This document shows positions 1 through 8,182 of a stretch of 64,000 nt of DNA, one piece after another. Below the pieces are notes generated by a model, which worked only from the letters and a program-made list of their open reading frames with translations, was not told where the DNA came from and searched no databases. The stretch covers positions 1,302,001-1,366,000 of the forward strand of contig NZ_CP027666.1 of assembly GCF_003008535.1 (NCBI RefSeq), given 5' to 3'. Each line of letters starts with the position of its first letter. Position 1 is the first letter of the stretch. The stretch comes from Ottowia oryzae. GTDB lineage: Bacteria > Pseudomonadota > Gammaproteobacteria > Burkholderiales > Burkholderiaceae_C. A program made the position numbers and the translations under genes.

Positions 1-1
1 G

Positions 2-2074
2 CTGCGCGAATCGCTGACGCGCGCGCTGGAGCACGGCAAAGGCGTGGTGCACGTGCTGAGCGACATCACCGGCCTGCGCCACGCCATGGACACGGGCGCG
101 TCCACCGCGCAGATTGGCAAGGTGGAGGTGTTTTCCACCAAGCGCGCCTGCCCGATCTGCGCCACCAGCTATGCCGAGCTGGACCCGCGCCTGTTCAGCT
201 ACAACAGCAAGCACGGCTGGTGCCCCGACTGCGTGGGCACGGGCGTCAAGCTGACCCGTGACCAGCGCAAGGCGCTGGACGATTCGGTGCTGGCGGCCGA
301 CCAGAAAGGGCGCGAGCAGACCTTCGCCGAACCCGATGTGGAGGACGTGGGCCACGCCGTCTGCCCCACCTGCCAGGGCACGCGCCTGAACCCGATTGCG
401 CGCCACGTGCGGCTGGAGCCGGGCCACGTCGATGGCGTGGCCATCACCGACCTGGCGCGCCTGTCGGTGCACGACTTGCGCACCTGGTTTGACGGCCTGG
501 CGCTGCAGGGGCGTGATGCTGACATTGCGCGCGACCTACTGCCCGAGATCAAGAGCCGGCTGGAATTCCTCGAGCAGGTGGGCCTGGGCTACCTCACGCT
601 GGACCGCGGCGCGCCCACCCTCAGTGGCGGTGAGGCGCAGCGCATCCGCCTGGCGGCGCAGCTGGGCAGCAACCTGCAGGGCGTGTGCTACGTGCTGGAC
701 GAGCCGACCATCGGCCTGCACGCGCGCGACAACCGCATCCTGCTGGACGCGCTGCACACGCTGTCCAGCAAAGGCAACACGCTGGTGGTGGTGGAGCACG
801 ACGAAGACACCATCCGCCGCGCAGAACACGTGATCGACATCGGCCCTGGCGCGGGCGTGCGCGGTGGCCATCTGGTGGCCGAAGGCACCGTCGCCGACGT
901 AGAGGCCGCGCCCGACTCGGCCACCGGCCGCTACCTGCGCCACGCCATGCGCCACCCGATGCATGCACGCAGACCCGTTGAAGCAGACGGGCCGTGGCTC
1001 AAGCTGCGCGGCGCCTACCTGCACAACCTGAAGGACGTGGATGTGGATGTGCCGCTCAAGCGCCTGGTGGCGGTGACGGGCGTGTCCGGCTCAGGCAAAT
1101 CCACCCTGGCGCGCGACGTGCTGCTGGCCAGCGTGCAGCGCTTCGTGCGGCAGGAAATGAAAGGAAAAAAGGCCGCCAGCGCAAGCGCAACCAGCGTCGG
1201 CAGCTATGAAATCAATAGTCATGGCCTGATTGGCTGCACCGGCCTGGAAGGCTTTGGCCAGATCGACCGCGTGCTGGAGGTGGACCAGACGCCCATCGGC
1301 AAAACGCCGCGCAGCTGCCCAGCCACCTACATCGGTTTCTGGGACACGGTGCGCAAGCTGTTTGCCGACACGCTCGAAGCCAAGGCGCGCGGCTACGGGC
1401 CGGGTCGCTTCAGTTTCAACACCGGCGAAGGCCGTTGCCCATCGTGCGAAGGGCAGGGCGTGCGCACGATCGAGATGAGCTTTCTGCCCGACGTGAAGGT
1501 GCCGTGCGAGGTGTGCCACGGCGCGCGCTTCAACCCCGAGACGCTGGCCGTTACCTGGCGCGGCAAGAACGTGGGCGACGTGCTGCAGATGGAGGTGGAC
1601 GACGCGGTGGACTTCTTCGCCAGCATGCCCGCCATCAGCCATCCGCTGCAGCTGCTCAAAGACGTGGGCCTGGGCTACCTGACGCTGGGCCAGCCCAGCC
1701 CCACGCTCTCTGGCGGCGAGGCGCAGCGCATCAAGCTGGTGACCGAACTCAGCAAGGTGCGCGACGACATCACCCGCCGTGGCCAGAAGGCACCGCACAC
1801 CCTGTACGTGCTGGACGAGCCCACGGTGGGCCTGCACATGCAGGACGTGGAAAAACTCATCCACGTGCTGCACCGCCTGGTGGACGGCGGCCACAGCGTG
1901 GTAGTGATCGAACACGACCTGGATCTGATCGCCGAGGCCGACTGGATCATCGACATGGGCCCCGAAGGCGGCGAAGGCGGTGGCCGCCTGGTGGCCGCAG
2001 GCACGCCGGAAGACGTGGTGCGCGCCGGCACGCACACGGGCGTGGCGCTGGCGCCGGTGCTGGCGCGCGGCTGA
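2..2074 (+). CDS. uvrA: UvrA-family excinuclease ATPase, C-terminal part (5' truncated by window edge)
   Basis: This is the DNA-damage recognition ATPase of nucleotide excision repair, entering the window already in frame (first whole codon at 2). Visible elements in order are a Cys4 zinc module (CPIC and CPDC, about 155-235), a CPTC motif (about 364), an ABC signature LSGGEAQRI and D-loop region (about 620-720), a second-half Walker A GVSGSGKS (about 1078-1105), a second zinc finger region (CPSC, CEVC), and a second LSGGEAQRI with LDEPT (about 1708-1830). The short spacing between the first zinc module and CPTC, and the insertion TRRGQK near 1770, resemble the second half of the very long double UvrA proteins of Burkholderiales as I recall them, so it may not be the housekeeping UvrA. 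A dispersed palindromic repeat lies in frame at about 1160-1222, in the variable segment after Walker A. Confidence 0.93.
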   Translation: MRESLTRALEHGKGVVHVLSDITGLRHAMDTGASTAQIGKVEVFSTKRACPICATSYAELDPRLFSYNSKHGWCPDCVGTGVKLTRDQRKALDDSVLAADQKGREQTFAEPDVEDVGHAVCPTCQGTRLNPIARHVRLEPGHVDGVAITDLARLSVHDLRTWFDGLALQGRDADIARDLLPEIKSRLEFLEQVGLGYLTLDRGAPTLSGGEAQRIRLAAQLGSNLQGVCYVLDEPTIGLHARDNRILLDALHTLSSKGNTLVVVEHDEDTIRRAEHVIDIGPGAGVRGGHLVAEGTVADVEAAPDSATGRYLRHAMRHPMHARRPVEADGPWLKLRGAYLHNLKDVDVDVPLKRLVAVTGVSGSGKSTLARDVLLASVQRFVRQEMKGKKAASASATSVGSYEINSHGLIGCTGLEGFGQIDRVLEVDQTPIGKTPRSCPATYIGFWDTVRKLFADTLEAKARGYGPGRFSFNTGEGRCPSCEGQGVRTIEMSFLPDVKVPCEVCHGARFNPETLAVTWRGKNVGDVLQMEVDDAVDFFASMPAISHPLQLLKDVGLGYLTLGQPSPTLSGGEAQRIKLVTELSKVRDDITRRGQKAPHTLYVLDEPTVGLHMQDVEKLIHVLHRLVDGGHSVVVIEHDLDLIAEADWIIDMGPEGGEGGGRLVAAGTPEDVVRAGTHTGVALAPVLARG
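1160..1222. repeat. Dispersed palindromic repeat, copy 1, inside uvrA
   Basis: An A-run is followed by GCCGCCAGCGC, a short loop, then GTCGGCAGCTAT and an AT-rich tail, matching the family consensus (GCTGCCAGCGC, loop, GCGCTGGCAGCTAT). It adds about 20 residues ([10 protein letters not shown] region) to the UvrA reading frame without breaking it. Confidence 0.7.
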
Positions 2075-2225
2075 GCGGGCAACGCCTTGGAGCCCGCCCT
2101 GCGCCTTGCGCCCACAGGGGCGGGCGTATCAGGCTTGGCAAGCTAGCGCTTGGTCACGGTGGCCGCCAAGCCGACTCGTTTCAATCAAGCAGTCAGGCGT
2201 GGGCGATGCGGCGCCCGGGCGTGGT

Positions 2226-2569
2226 TCCGGACGGCGTGGCGTGGGCGCTCTGGCCAAGGGGTTGCAAGGCTTTCGGCCCGCCCGTCGTCATCGAGAACGA
2301 GCCCGGCGCACGCGCGCCCTATCGCGCGCGCCAGCCTTGCAGACCGCCGCGCACGATGGCTACACCAGGCGGACGGTCGCGCCGGGCGTCTTCCGCGTGC
2401 CGTGCGCCGTGCGCCGCGCGCCTGGCGTCCCCCGCCTGTCAAGCACATCCACGGCGTGAGGCACAACACCAGCTGCGCGTTCGGCGTGCGGGTGTCCGCC
2501 CATCCGCCCTTCAAGGCGCGGGCGTAGCTGGTGGCCTGGGCCAAGGCCAACACGGGCGAGCGGGCCTAA
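2226..2569 (+). pseudogene. Decayed Bug-type (tripartite tricarboxylate transporter) receptor remnant
   Basis: Three different forward frames each carry a hallmark of the Bug solute-receptor family in the correct order. GPPVVIENEPGA (about 2274-2312) resembles the family motif GQPVVVENRPGA. TAAHDGYT (about 2342-2365) resembles AAPDGYTLL. LVAWAKANTGE (2528-2560) resembles ELVAWAKANPGK and sits directly after an in-frame stop at 2525-2527. Only the N-terminal third or so seems to remain, with at least two frameshifts and a stop. The identification rests on motif memory, not a search. The rest of 2075-2727 holds no recognisable gene. Confidence 0.55.
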
Positions 2570-2727
2570 GGCTACCCCGGCGCGGTGACCGCGCGCCGCC
2601 GGCTGCGCCGCAACACCCGCCGCAGCCGCTTTGAGCCGCCTGCGACGCAGTCCGCACGCAGAGCCCGGTACAGTGGCGCCCTTTGGCCTGCGCAGCATTC
2701 GCGCCGGCCCGAACTGAGGGAGCACCT

Positions 2728-4461
2728 GTGAACAAGAATTTGGGCCGCGCGTTGGCGGTAGTGGCTGCGCTGGGCGTGCTGTATGCGGGCACCAGCATGT
2801 GGCTGGGCAAACGTGTGGAAGCGCGCTACACCACGCTGCTGGATCGGCTGGAAAGCCAGCTGGGCGCCGACAAGGTGGCCGAACGGCACTATGACAGAGG
2901 CGTGTTTGGCGCCACCAGCACGGTGGTGCTGCAGTTTCGCGTGTCTGACAGCGTGCCTGAGCCGGGCGAGGCGCCTTCGCCATCGGAAGGCGCCGACGCA
3001 GGCGCCGCGCCGCACGCCGATGCCGCATCGGGCGCCGAAGCCGCAGCATCCGCCCCGGGCGATGCGGCCTCGGCGGCCGTTGGCGCGGCGACCGCGCAGA
3101 AGCTCGCGCAGACCGGCGGCCACGCTGGCAACACGGTGCGCATTACCCTGCGCGACGACATCCGCCATGGCCCGCTGGCCGGCTGGCGCCCCGGCGCCGC
3201 CCGCATTCGCACGCAGGTCGTCAGTGTGGAAGGCATCGGCGATGAAACGCGCAAGCTGTTCGCTAAAGCCAGAGCGCCGGAGTTCGTCACCTACGTCGGT
3301 TTTGGCGGGGGGTACGACGGCCGCATGAGCCTGCCCGCGGGCGAGATGGCGGACCCGCAACGCCCCGCCAGCCGGGCGCAGTGGCAGGCGGCGGAATACG
3401 ACTACCGCGTCAACGCGGATGCCACCCACGTCAGCGGCGCACTGCGCTGGCCGCAACTGGACTTCCATGCCGAGGGGCCCGCCGATCAGAGCGCCGACGC
3501 CGCTGAAGAGGAAAGCGCCGACGCCGCTGCCCCAGCCACCCAGGCCCCGGCACCGGGCCAACCCACGACAGCTGTAGAGATCGCCCTCAAGGGCCTGTCG
3601 ATGCGCTTTGACTACCGTGAGGTGGCCGGCCAATGGCTGATGGCGCCCGGCAAGGCAGACGGGCAGATCGACGAGCTCACCTTCGCGCACCGCGGCGAAG
3701 CACAAACTGCGCTTCAACCCGCCCTGGCGATGAAGGGCCTGCGCTTCGACGCCGAAACCGTGGACAACGGCGGGCTGCTGGATACGGTGGTTCGCGCCGC
3801 GGGCGCCGGCAGTCTGGCCGGCGCCGAATTCAAGGAGTTGCGCTACGAAAGCCGGGTTACGCGCATCGACGCGCAGGCGTTGGCCACCGCGCAGCGGATG
3901 CTGATGGCCTTCATGAAGGCGGATGCGGGCAAGCCCGCACCCGACAACGAGGCGCAGATGCAGGCGATGATCGAGCGCTTCTTGAGCGCCAAGCCGACTT
4001 ACAGCGACCGCTACAGCGCCACCGCCAACGACGGGCAGAAGGGCGAGTTTGGCTACAGCCTGGTGGTGGGCGACCTACCGGCTACGGCAGCGGCGCTGCC
4101 ACCGGATATCCCGTGGGCGGTTCGCGCGATGCAGCGCCTGCAGGTGAAGGCCGATCTGCGCCTGCCCAAGTCTTTTGGCCCCGCCGTGGCCGGCATGCTG
4201 AACTCACCCGGCGTCACGGCGGCGGAGCTGACCCAGATGGCCGACGAATTTGTGCGCCGCGGCTGGTTGAAGCAAGACGGTGAGGTCTGGACCGGCAGCG
4301 CCGAATACGCCCAGGGCGCTTTGCAGGTCAACGGCCAGCCGTTTTCGCTGGCGCAGCTGTTGATGGGCGGCGGTGGGCCGGAAGCCGGCGCCGCCGAGGA
4401 AGACGACAGCACCGTGGACGGTGTCGCTGGGCCTGGCCCTCAGTCGACGCCCGCGCGGTAA
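2728..4461 (+). CDS. DUF945 (YdgA-like) family protein
   Basis: This 577-residue protein starts at GTG 2728, with GAGGGA placed about 8 bases upstream. The first 20 residues form one hydrophobic segment, followed by GKRVEARYTTLLDRLE and a YDRGVFG motif. This is the layout of the YdgA/DUF945 family of inner-membrane-anchored periplasmic proteins of unknown function. Two Ala/Asp/Glu-rich low-complexity inserts (about residues 78-125 and 255-285) are not expected for the family core and include repeated SADAA units. It appears monocistronic. Family assignment is fairly safe; the biochemical role is unknown. Confidence 0.8.
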   Translation: MNKNLGRALAVVAALGVLYAGTSMWLGKRVEARYTTLLDRLESQLGADKVAERHYDRGVFGATSTVVLQFRVSDSVPEPGEAPSPSEGADAGAAPHADAASGAEAAASAPGDAASAAVGAATAQKLAQTGGHAGNTVRITLRDDIRHGPLAGWRPGAARIRTQVVSVEGIGDETRKLFAKARAPEFVTYVGFGGGYDGRMSLPAGEMADPQRPASRAQWQAAEYDYRVNADATHVSGALRWPQLDFHAEGPADQSADAAEEESADAAAPATQAPAPGQPTTAVEIALKGLSMRFDYREVAGQWLMAPGKADGQIDELTFAHRGEAQTALQPALAMKGLRFDAETVDNGGLLDTVVRAAGAGSLAGAEFKELRYESRVTRIDAQALATAQRMLMAFMKADAGKPAPDNEAQMQAMIERFLSAKPTYSDRYSATANDGQKGEFGYSLVVGDLPATAAALPPDIPWAVRAMQRLQVKADLRLPKSFGPAVAGMLNSPGVTAAELTQMADEFVRRGWLKQDGEVWTGSAEYAQGALQVNGQPFSLAQLLMGGGGPEAGAAEEDDSTVDGVAGPGPQSTPAR

Positions 4462-4592
4462 GGCGTTGATGCTTGCGCGCAACGCGCGGCGAACCCTTTA
4501 GCTTTACAGCGTGGCGTCCGCGCTTTCGAGCCTCTGGACGTGCCCAATGCTCGACCGCTATTCTGAGAGATTGATTGGAATCGAGGTCGAGC

Positions 4593-6452
4593 GTGAGAGA
4601 GAGAACCATTGAGCGGCTGCAACGCCTGAGTGTCCTGTTGGTAAGCGGTGCGGCCCTGGCCGCTTGCGGAGGCGGTGGCGGCGACGCATCGCCCGCACCG
4701 GCGCCCGCGCCGGCCCCAACGCCCGTGTCTCCCTCGGCGCCTGTGTCACCGCCAGCCAATTCGCCCGAATACAGGCCGACGCGCCCACCGGCACCGGCAC
4801 CTGCGCCCGCACCGACTCCTGCGCCGTCACCGGCACCAGCACCGGCGCCCAGCACTTCCGCGACGGTGGGTTCCATCGACATGGTGCAGTCGCACATCTT
4901 CCCGGTCACCGACACCCTGCTCAAGGTGGTGGCCAACAAAGCCTTGCTGGTGAAGGTGAATGTCACCAACGCGGTGAGCCAGGCGGTGCCGGACGCCACG
5001 CTGAACGTGCTGGACGACCAGGGCGCTTTGCAATTGACCGTGGCGCTCACCAAGCCCGCTTCGTTGCCGACCAGCATGCCGAATCGCCCGGACTTCGCGC
5101 TGGCGTACACGGCTCTTGTGCCTGCAAACCTCGTCAAGCCCGGCATGGCGCTGTCGGTGGCGATTTCTGGTGGCGCGGCGGCCACGGTGGTCAAACCGGT
5201 GGTTCAGCTGGCACCCGCCATCAAGATCGTGGGCGTACCGGTTCGGCACAGCGATGGCGGCGACGCGACGCCATTGCCCGTGAGTGCGGCCTCGCAACTG
5301 CTCGATCGCTACCCCGTCAGTGGCGTGACGTACACCGTGCGTTCGACACCCATCAACTTGGGCAAACCCAACGCGGAAGTCAACAACCCGGACAACCGGG
5401 ACGTGTTCAAAGAAGCGATGAATGCAGTGGGCGAAGCCCGCAATACAGACCTCAAGGATCAACCCGATACCTTCTACTACGGCTTCGTCTACTGGGCGGC
5501 GTACGGTGGCGTGGGCGTGGGTACCCTTGGCGGTCGCATGGCTGCTGGGTGGGACCGCCATGGCGACCCCGCTCTGGCCGAAGGTGTGCGCGACACCTGG
5601 ATTCATGAAACGGGGCACAACTTCGGCCTGGGCCATGCGCCCACGGAGTCTGAGCCTGCCTCCGCAGAGTACCCGTACGCCGGGGGCTTGATGGGCAATT
5701 CGTCGCGCGCCATCTGGACGTACCTCATGTCCGAAGGCACTGCGCAGACCTTGCGTGATCCGCTGCAAACGCGCGACGTGATGAGTTACAGCGGCCCAAG
5801 CTATGGGCGGTTCTCTGACCACAATTACATGCTCGCGTTCGAGGCGCTGCGCGCCAGCATCCTCAAATCGGCGCCGGCCAGCAAGACCAGTGCAGCGCCG
5901 TCCGAGATGCTGCTGTTGTCTGGCGAGCTGGCGGCCAATGGCACCGTGCGTTGGCGTCCTGCACGGCAATACCTCGGCACGTACAACGCCCCCAGCACTG
6001 CCAGCCACAGCCTGCGTGTCACCTACGCGAACGGCAGCGTGCGCAGCTACCCGGTGGCGCTGGAGCGTTACAGCGATGGCTCGGGCGGCCAAGTCTTCAT
6101 GCAAGGGGTGCCCTACAGCGCGGGGGCAGCGCAAATTGAGCTCCTCTCAGCCAATGGCCGCCAGATCGCCACGCTGGGTGACGCCAGCGGCACGCGCAGT
6201 GCGCAGGCCAAAGATGCGCCGCCACAGCTGCAAGAGCGCGAAAGCGGGGGCAGACTGGCCGTCACGTGGAACGCCGCGCGTTACCGGTACCTCACCATCT
6301 CGCACGTGTCGGGCACCGAACGCACCACCCTTGCTGTCAACCACGAAGGCGGCGGTACCGAGATGGACGTGCGAACGCTGCCCGCAGGCGGCGCTTACGA
6401 GTTCGCACTTTCGGATGGCCTCAACAGCTTGCGCCTGACGCGCCCACGTTGA
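4593..6452 (+). CDS. Secreted zinc metalloprotease lipoprotein (HExxHxxGxxH)
   Basis: A signal sequence ends in the lipobox LAAC followed by a run of Gly, indicating an outer-membrane or cell-surface lipoprotein. Next comes a long Pro/Ala linker (nt about 4690-4860) and then a globular region. HETGHNFGLGH (nt 5604-5636, about residue 338) is the extended metzincin-type zinc site with three His ligands, and VMSYSG about 50 residues later provides a candidate Met-turn. GTG 4593 is chosen because GAGG lies 6 bases upstream; TTG 4575 is an in-frame alternative. Substrate and family within the metzincins are not identifiable by eye. No neighbouring gene suggests a role. Confidence 0.8.
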   Translation: MRERTIERLQRLSVLLVSGAALAACGGGGGDASPAPAPAPAPTPVSPSAPVSPPANSPEYRPTRPPAPAPAPAPTPAPSPAPAPAPSTSATVGSIDMVQSHIFPVTDTLLKVVANKALLVKVNVTNAVSQAVPDATLNVLDDQGALQLTVALTKPASLPTSMPNRPDFALAYTALVPANLVKPGMALSVAISGGAAATVVKPVVQLAPAIKIVGVPVRHSDGGDATPLPVSAASQLLDRYPVSGVTYTVRSTPINLGKPNAEVNNPDNRDVFKEAMNAVGEARNTDLKDQPDTFYYGFVYWAAYGGVGVGTLGGRMAAGWDRHGDPALAEGVRDTWIHETGHNFGLGHAPTESEPASAEYPYAGGLMGNSSRAIWTYLMSEGTAQTLRDPLQTRDVMSYSGPSYGRFSDHNYMLAFEALRASILKSAPASKTSAAPSEMLLLSGELAANGTVRWRPARQYLGTYNAPSTASHSLRVTYANGSVRSYPVALERYSDGSGGQVFMQGVPYSAGAAQIELLSANGRQIATLGDASGTRSAQAKDAPPQLQERESGGRLAVTWNAARYRYLTISHVSGTERTTLAVNHEGGGTEMDVRTLPAGGAYEFALSDGLNSLRLTRPR

Positions 6453-6799
6453 GCGTGTGTCGCTGCCTCGCCCGCCGCGTGGCGCCGGGCGAGGGCGACT
6501 CGCCCGCCGCGTCCATCATGGCGTCTGCGGGGGCGCTGGCTGGGACAGTGAACGGGGGTCCGCAAGTCCGACGCATCAAGCTCGTGACAGGGGCCTAAAG
6601 CACGGGCCGCTCGGGACTGAAGTTCTTGCTGGGCCGGTTCGCGATTTCCTGGCGGCACAGGCCAAATGGCGAGATCGGCCGCAGGTGCCGTTGTGACCGT
6701 TTGCGCTTCAACCCATCGCCAGTCCGTCACCGGCTTCCTGACTCGTGAGCGGGCTTGCCTGGGCATGACGCCCCGACGACGCGAACCGCTCAGTGGCGC
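6453..6799. other. Intergenic stretch without recognised gene
   Basis: About 350 bases between two converging genes. Short open frames exist, but none shows a family motif, a credible ribosome binding site or codon use like its neighbours. No clear hairpin terminator was seen. Confidence 0.5.
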
Positions 6800-7663
6800 T
6801 CAGGCGCCCGCCCGCTGCGCCAGTAACGCTCGCGCCATCTCGGCAAAACCCGCGCCCCGCTCACTGGGCGTGACGTAGTGCGGCAGGTGGCGCAGGCGGT
6901 CGGCGAAGCGCGCGATATTGGCCACGCCCACGCTGTTCGTGAAATGCTCGAACATGGTCTGGTCGTTGGTCGAGTCGCCAATGAACACCCAGCGCTGTTG
7001 CTGCGCATGCAGGTCGTTCACGCCCAACAAGGTGCGCGCGATCCAGCACGCGCCTTGCCACTTGTTGTGGTCGCCCAGCCAGCCGTTGATGTGGATGCTG
7101 CTCACGGTGGCGTGCAGGCCTTCGGCACGCATCAGGGCCACCACTTGCGCGATTTGCGCCTCGCTCAGGTGGGTGAATTCGCTGTGGTCGATGGCGATGT
7201 CGGTCTCGCGCCCCGGCGAATCCTGCGCCAGTTGCGCGCCCGGCACTTCGCGCAGGATGCGGGCGGCCACGTGCTTTAGGTGCGCGAAGTGGCGCTGCCG
7301 GGTCTCAGCGTCGTATTGATACAGTTTTGATAGCTGCTCGCGCTGGTGGGGCGGGCGCTGGAGGCTGTTTTGACTATTGATTGCGTCCGCTGCACCGGTC
7401 GGACCGTGCGGGCCGATGAGCGCCACCGCGCCGTTCTCTGCCACGATGGCGTCCATCGGCCAGCTGAGCGCGAAGGGCTCGCTCCAGCCCACCGGGCGGC
7501 CGGTGACGGCGATCACGCGCACGCCGCCATCGCGCAGGGCCTGCAGGGCGGCCAGCGCGTCGGGCGTGATGGCGCCCTCGGTGGTCAGCGTGTCGTCGAT
7601 GTCGGTGAACACGCCGCCCACATCGCGCCACGCGCCGGGCGCCAGCGCGGCCAGCGGCTGCAT
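6800..7663 (-). CDS. HAD-IIB family phosphatase (mannosyl-3-phosphoglycerate phosphatase-like)
   Basis: A 287-residue hydrolase of the haloacid dehalogenase superfamily. Motif I is DIDDTLT near the N terminus (nucleophile and acid/base Asp), motif II is VTGRP, and motif IV is GDSTND near the C terminus, with SVGVAN after it as in Cof/MPGP-type phosphatases. The substrate is not determinable; mannosyl-3-phosphoglycerate or a sugar phosphate is a guess from subfamily resemblance. ATG 7663 is used; GTG 7678 is in frame and lies 3 bases from the preceding stop. It follows the thioesterase closely and probably shares its transcript. A dispersed repeat is inserted in frame in the cap region. Confidence 0.82.
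   Translation of the reverse strand: MQPLAALAPGAWRDVGGVFTDIDDTLTTEGAITPDALAALQALRDGGVRVIAVTGRPVGWSEPFALSWPMDAIVAENGAVALIGPHGPTGAADAINSQNSLQRPPHQREQLSKLYQYDAETRQRHFAHLKHVAARILREVPGAQLAQDSPGRETDIAIDHSEFTHLSEAQIAQVVALMRAEGLHATVSSIHINGWLGDHNKWQGACWIARTLLGVNDLHAQQQRWVFIGDSTNDQTMFEHFTNSVGVANIARFADRLRHLPHYVTPSERGAGFAEMARALLAQRAGA
7317..7385. repeat. Dispersed palindromic repeat, copy 2, inside the HAD phosphatase gene
   Basis: TTTTGATAGCTGCTCGCGCTGG, a short loop and GGGCGCTGGAGGCTGTTTT match the family (AGCTGCCAGCGCTGG and its inverse), with AT-rich flanks TGATAC and GACTATTGATT. It encodes roughly 20 residues (INSQNS to SKLYQY) of the cap domain and keeps the frame. Confidence 0.65.
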
Positions 7664-7681
7664 GAACGGGCCTGCCACCGG

Positions 7682-8143
7682 TCAGATCTGCGTGTTGGGA
7701 ACAGGGCGCGGGCGGCCGTGGTCGTCGATGGCCACGTAGGTCATGCGCGCCTCGGTCACTTTGATGTAGGTGCCCTGGTTGGCAAAGCGCTCGGCGTAGA
7801 CACCCACGTTCACCGTCATCGACGTGCGGCCAATGCGTTCCATCTTGGCGAAGAACGAGAGGATGTCGCCCACGCGCACTGGCTGCTTGAAGATGAATTC
7901 GTTCACCGCCACGGTGGCCATGCGGCCTTGCGCGTAGCGCGCGGGCAGCACCGAGCCGGCCAGATCCATCTGCGCCATCACCCAGCCGCCGAAGATGTCG
8001 CCATTGGCGTTGGCATCGCCTGGCAGCGGGATGACTTTGAGCACCAGGACGTGGTCAACCGGCAACTCTTCGGGCGGGGCGATCACGGGCGCGGTGTTGG
8101 GCGGCCTGAGCAGGGTGGATGCGTCACGGGACAGATGGGACAT
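7682..8143 (-). CDS. Acyl-CoA thioesterase, YciA-like hotdog fold
   Basis: A 153-residue hotdog-fold hydrolase of acyl-CoA esters. The stretch NANGDIFGGWVMAQMD is the family catalytic segment (Asp in the helix that enters the hotdog). VNEFIFKQPVRVGD and the Y-I-KVTEA strand fit YciA-type broad-range thioesterases. Start ATG 8143 gives the usual length. It is divergent from the Atm1-type exporter, with 39 bases between start codons, and leads into the HAD phosphatase. The physiological acyl-CoA is unknown. Confidence 0.9.
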   Translation of the reverse strand: MSHLSRDASTLLRPPNTAPVIAPPEELPVDHVLVLKVIPLPGDANANGDIFGGWVMAQMDLAGSVLPARYAQGRMATVAVNEFIFKQPVRVGDILSFFAKMERIGRTSMTVNVGVYAERFANQGTYIKVTEARMTYVAIDDHGRPRPVPNTQI

Positions 8144-8182
8144 GGGCACAATCGACAGCTTCTGTGATCGGAATTGTCCCTC
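8144..8182. promoter_or_regulatory. Compact divergent promoter candidate with inverted repeat
   Basis: The 39 bases between the start codons of the thioesterase and the ABC exporter contain GGGCACAAT (8144-8152) and ATTGTCCC (8173-8180). Read outward on each strand these are near-identical CACAAT/GACAAT hexamers that could serve as back-to-back -10 elements or one shared operator. No clear -35 elements are visible. Confidence 0.35.

Noticed and set aside
4690..4860. Short tandem repeats resembling a CRISPR or minisatellite
   Set aside because: They are Pro/Ala codons of the metalloprotease linker, without spacers or constant repeat length.
6457..6696. 79-codon forward ORF in the gap before the HAD phosphatase
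   Set aside because: Arg/Gly-rich composition typical of random GC-rich sequence, no start context.
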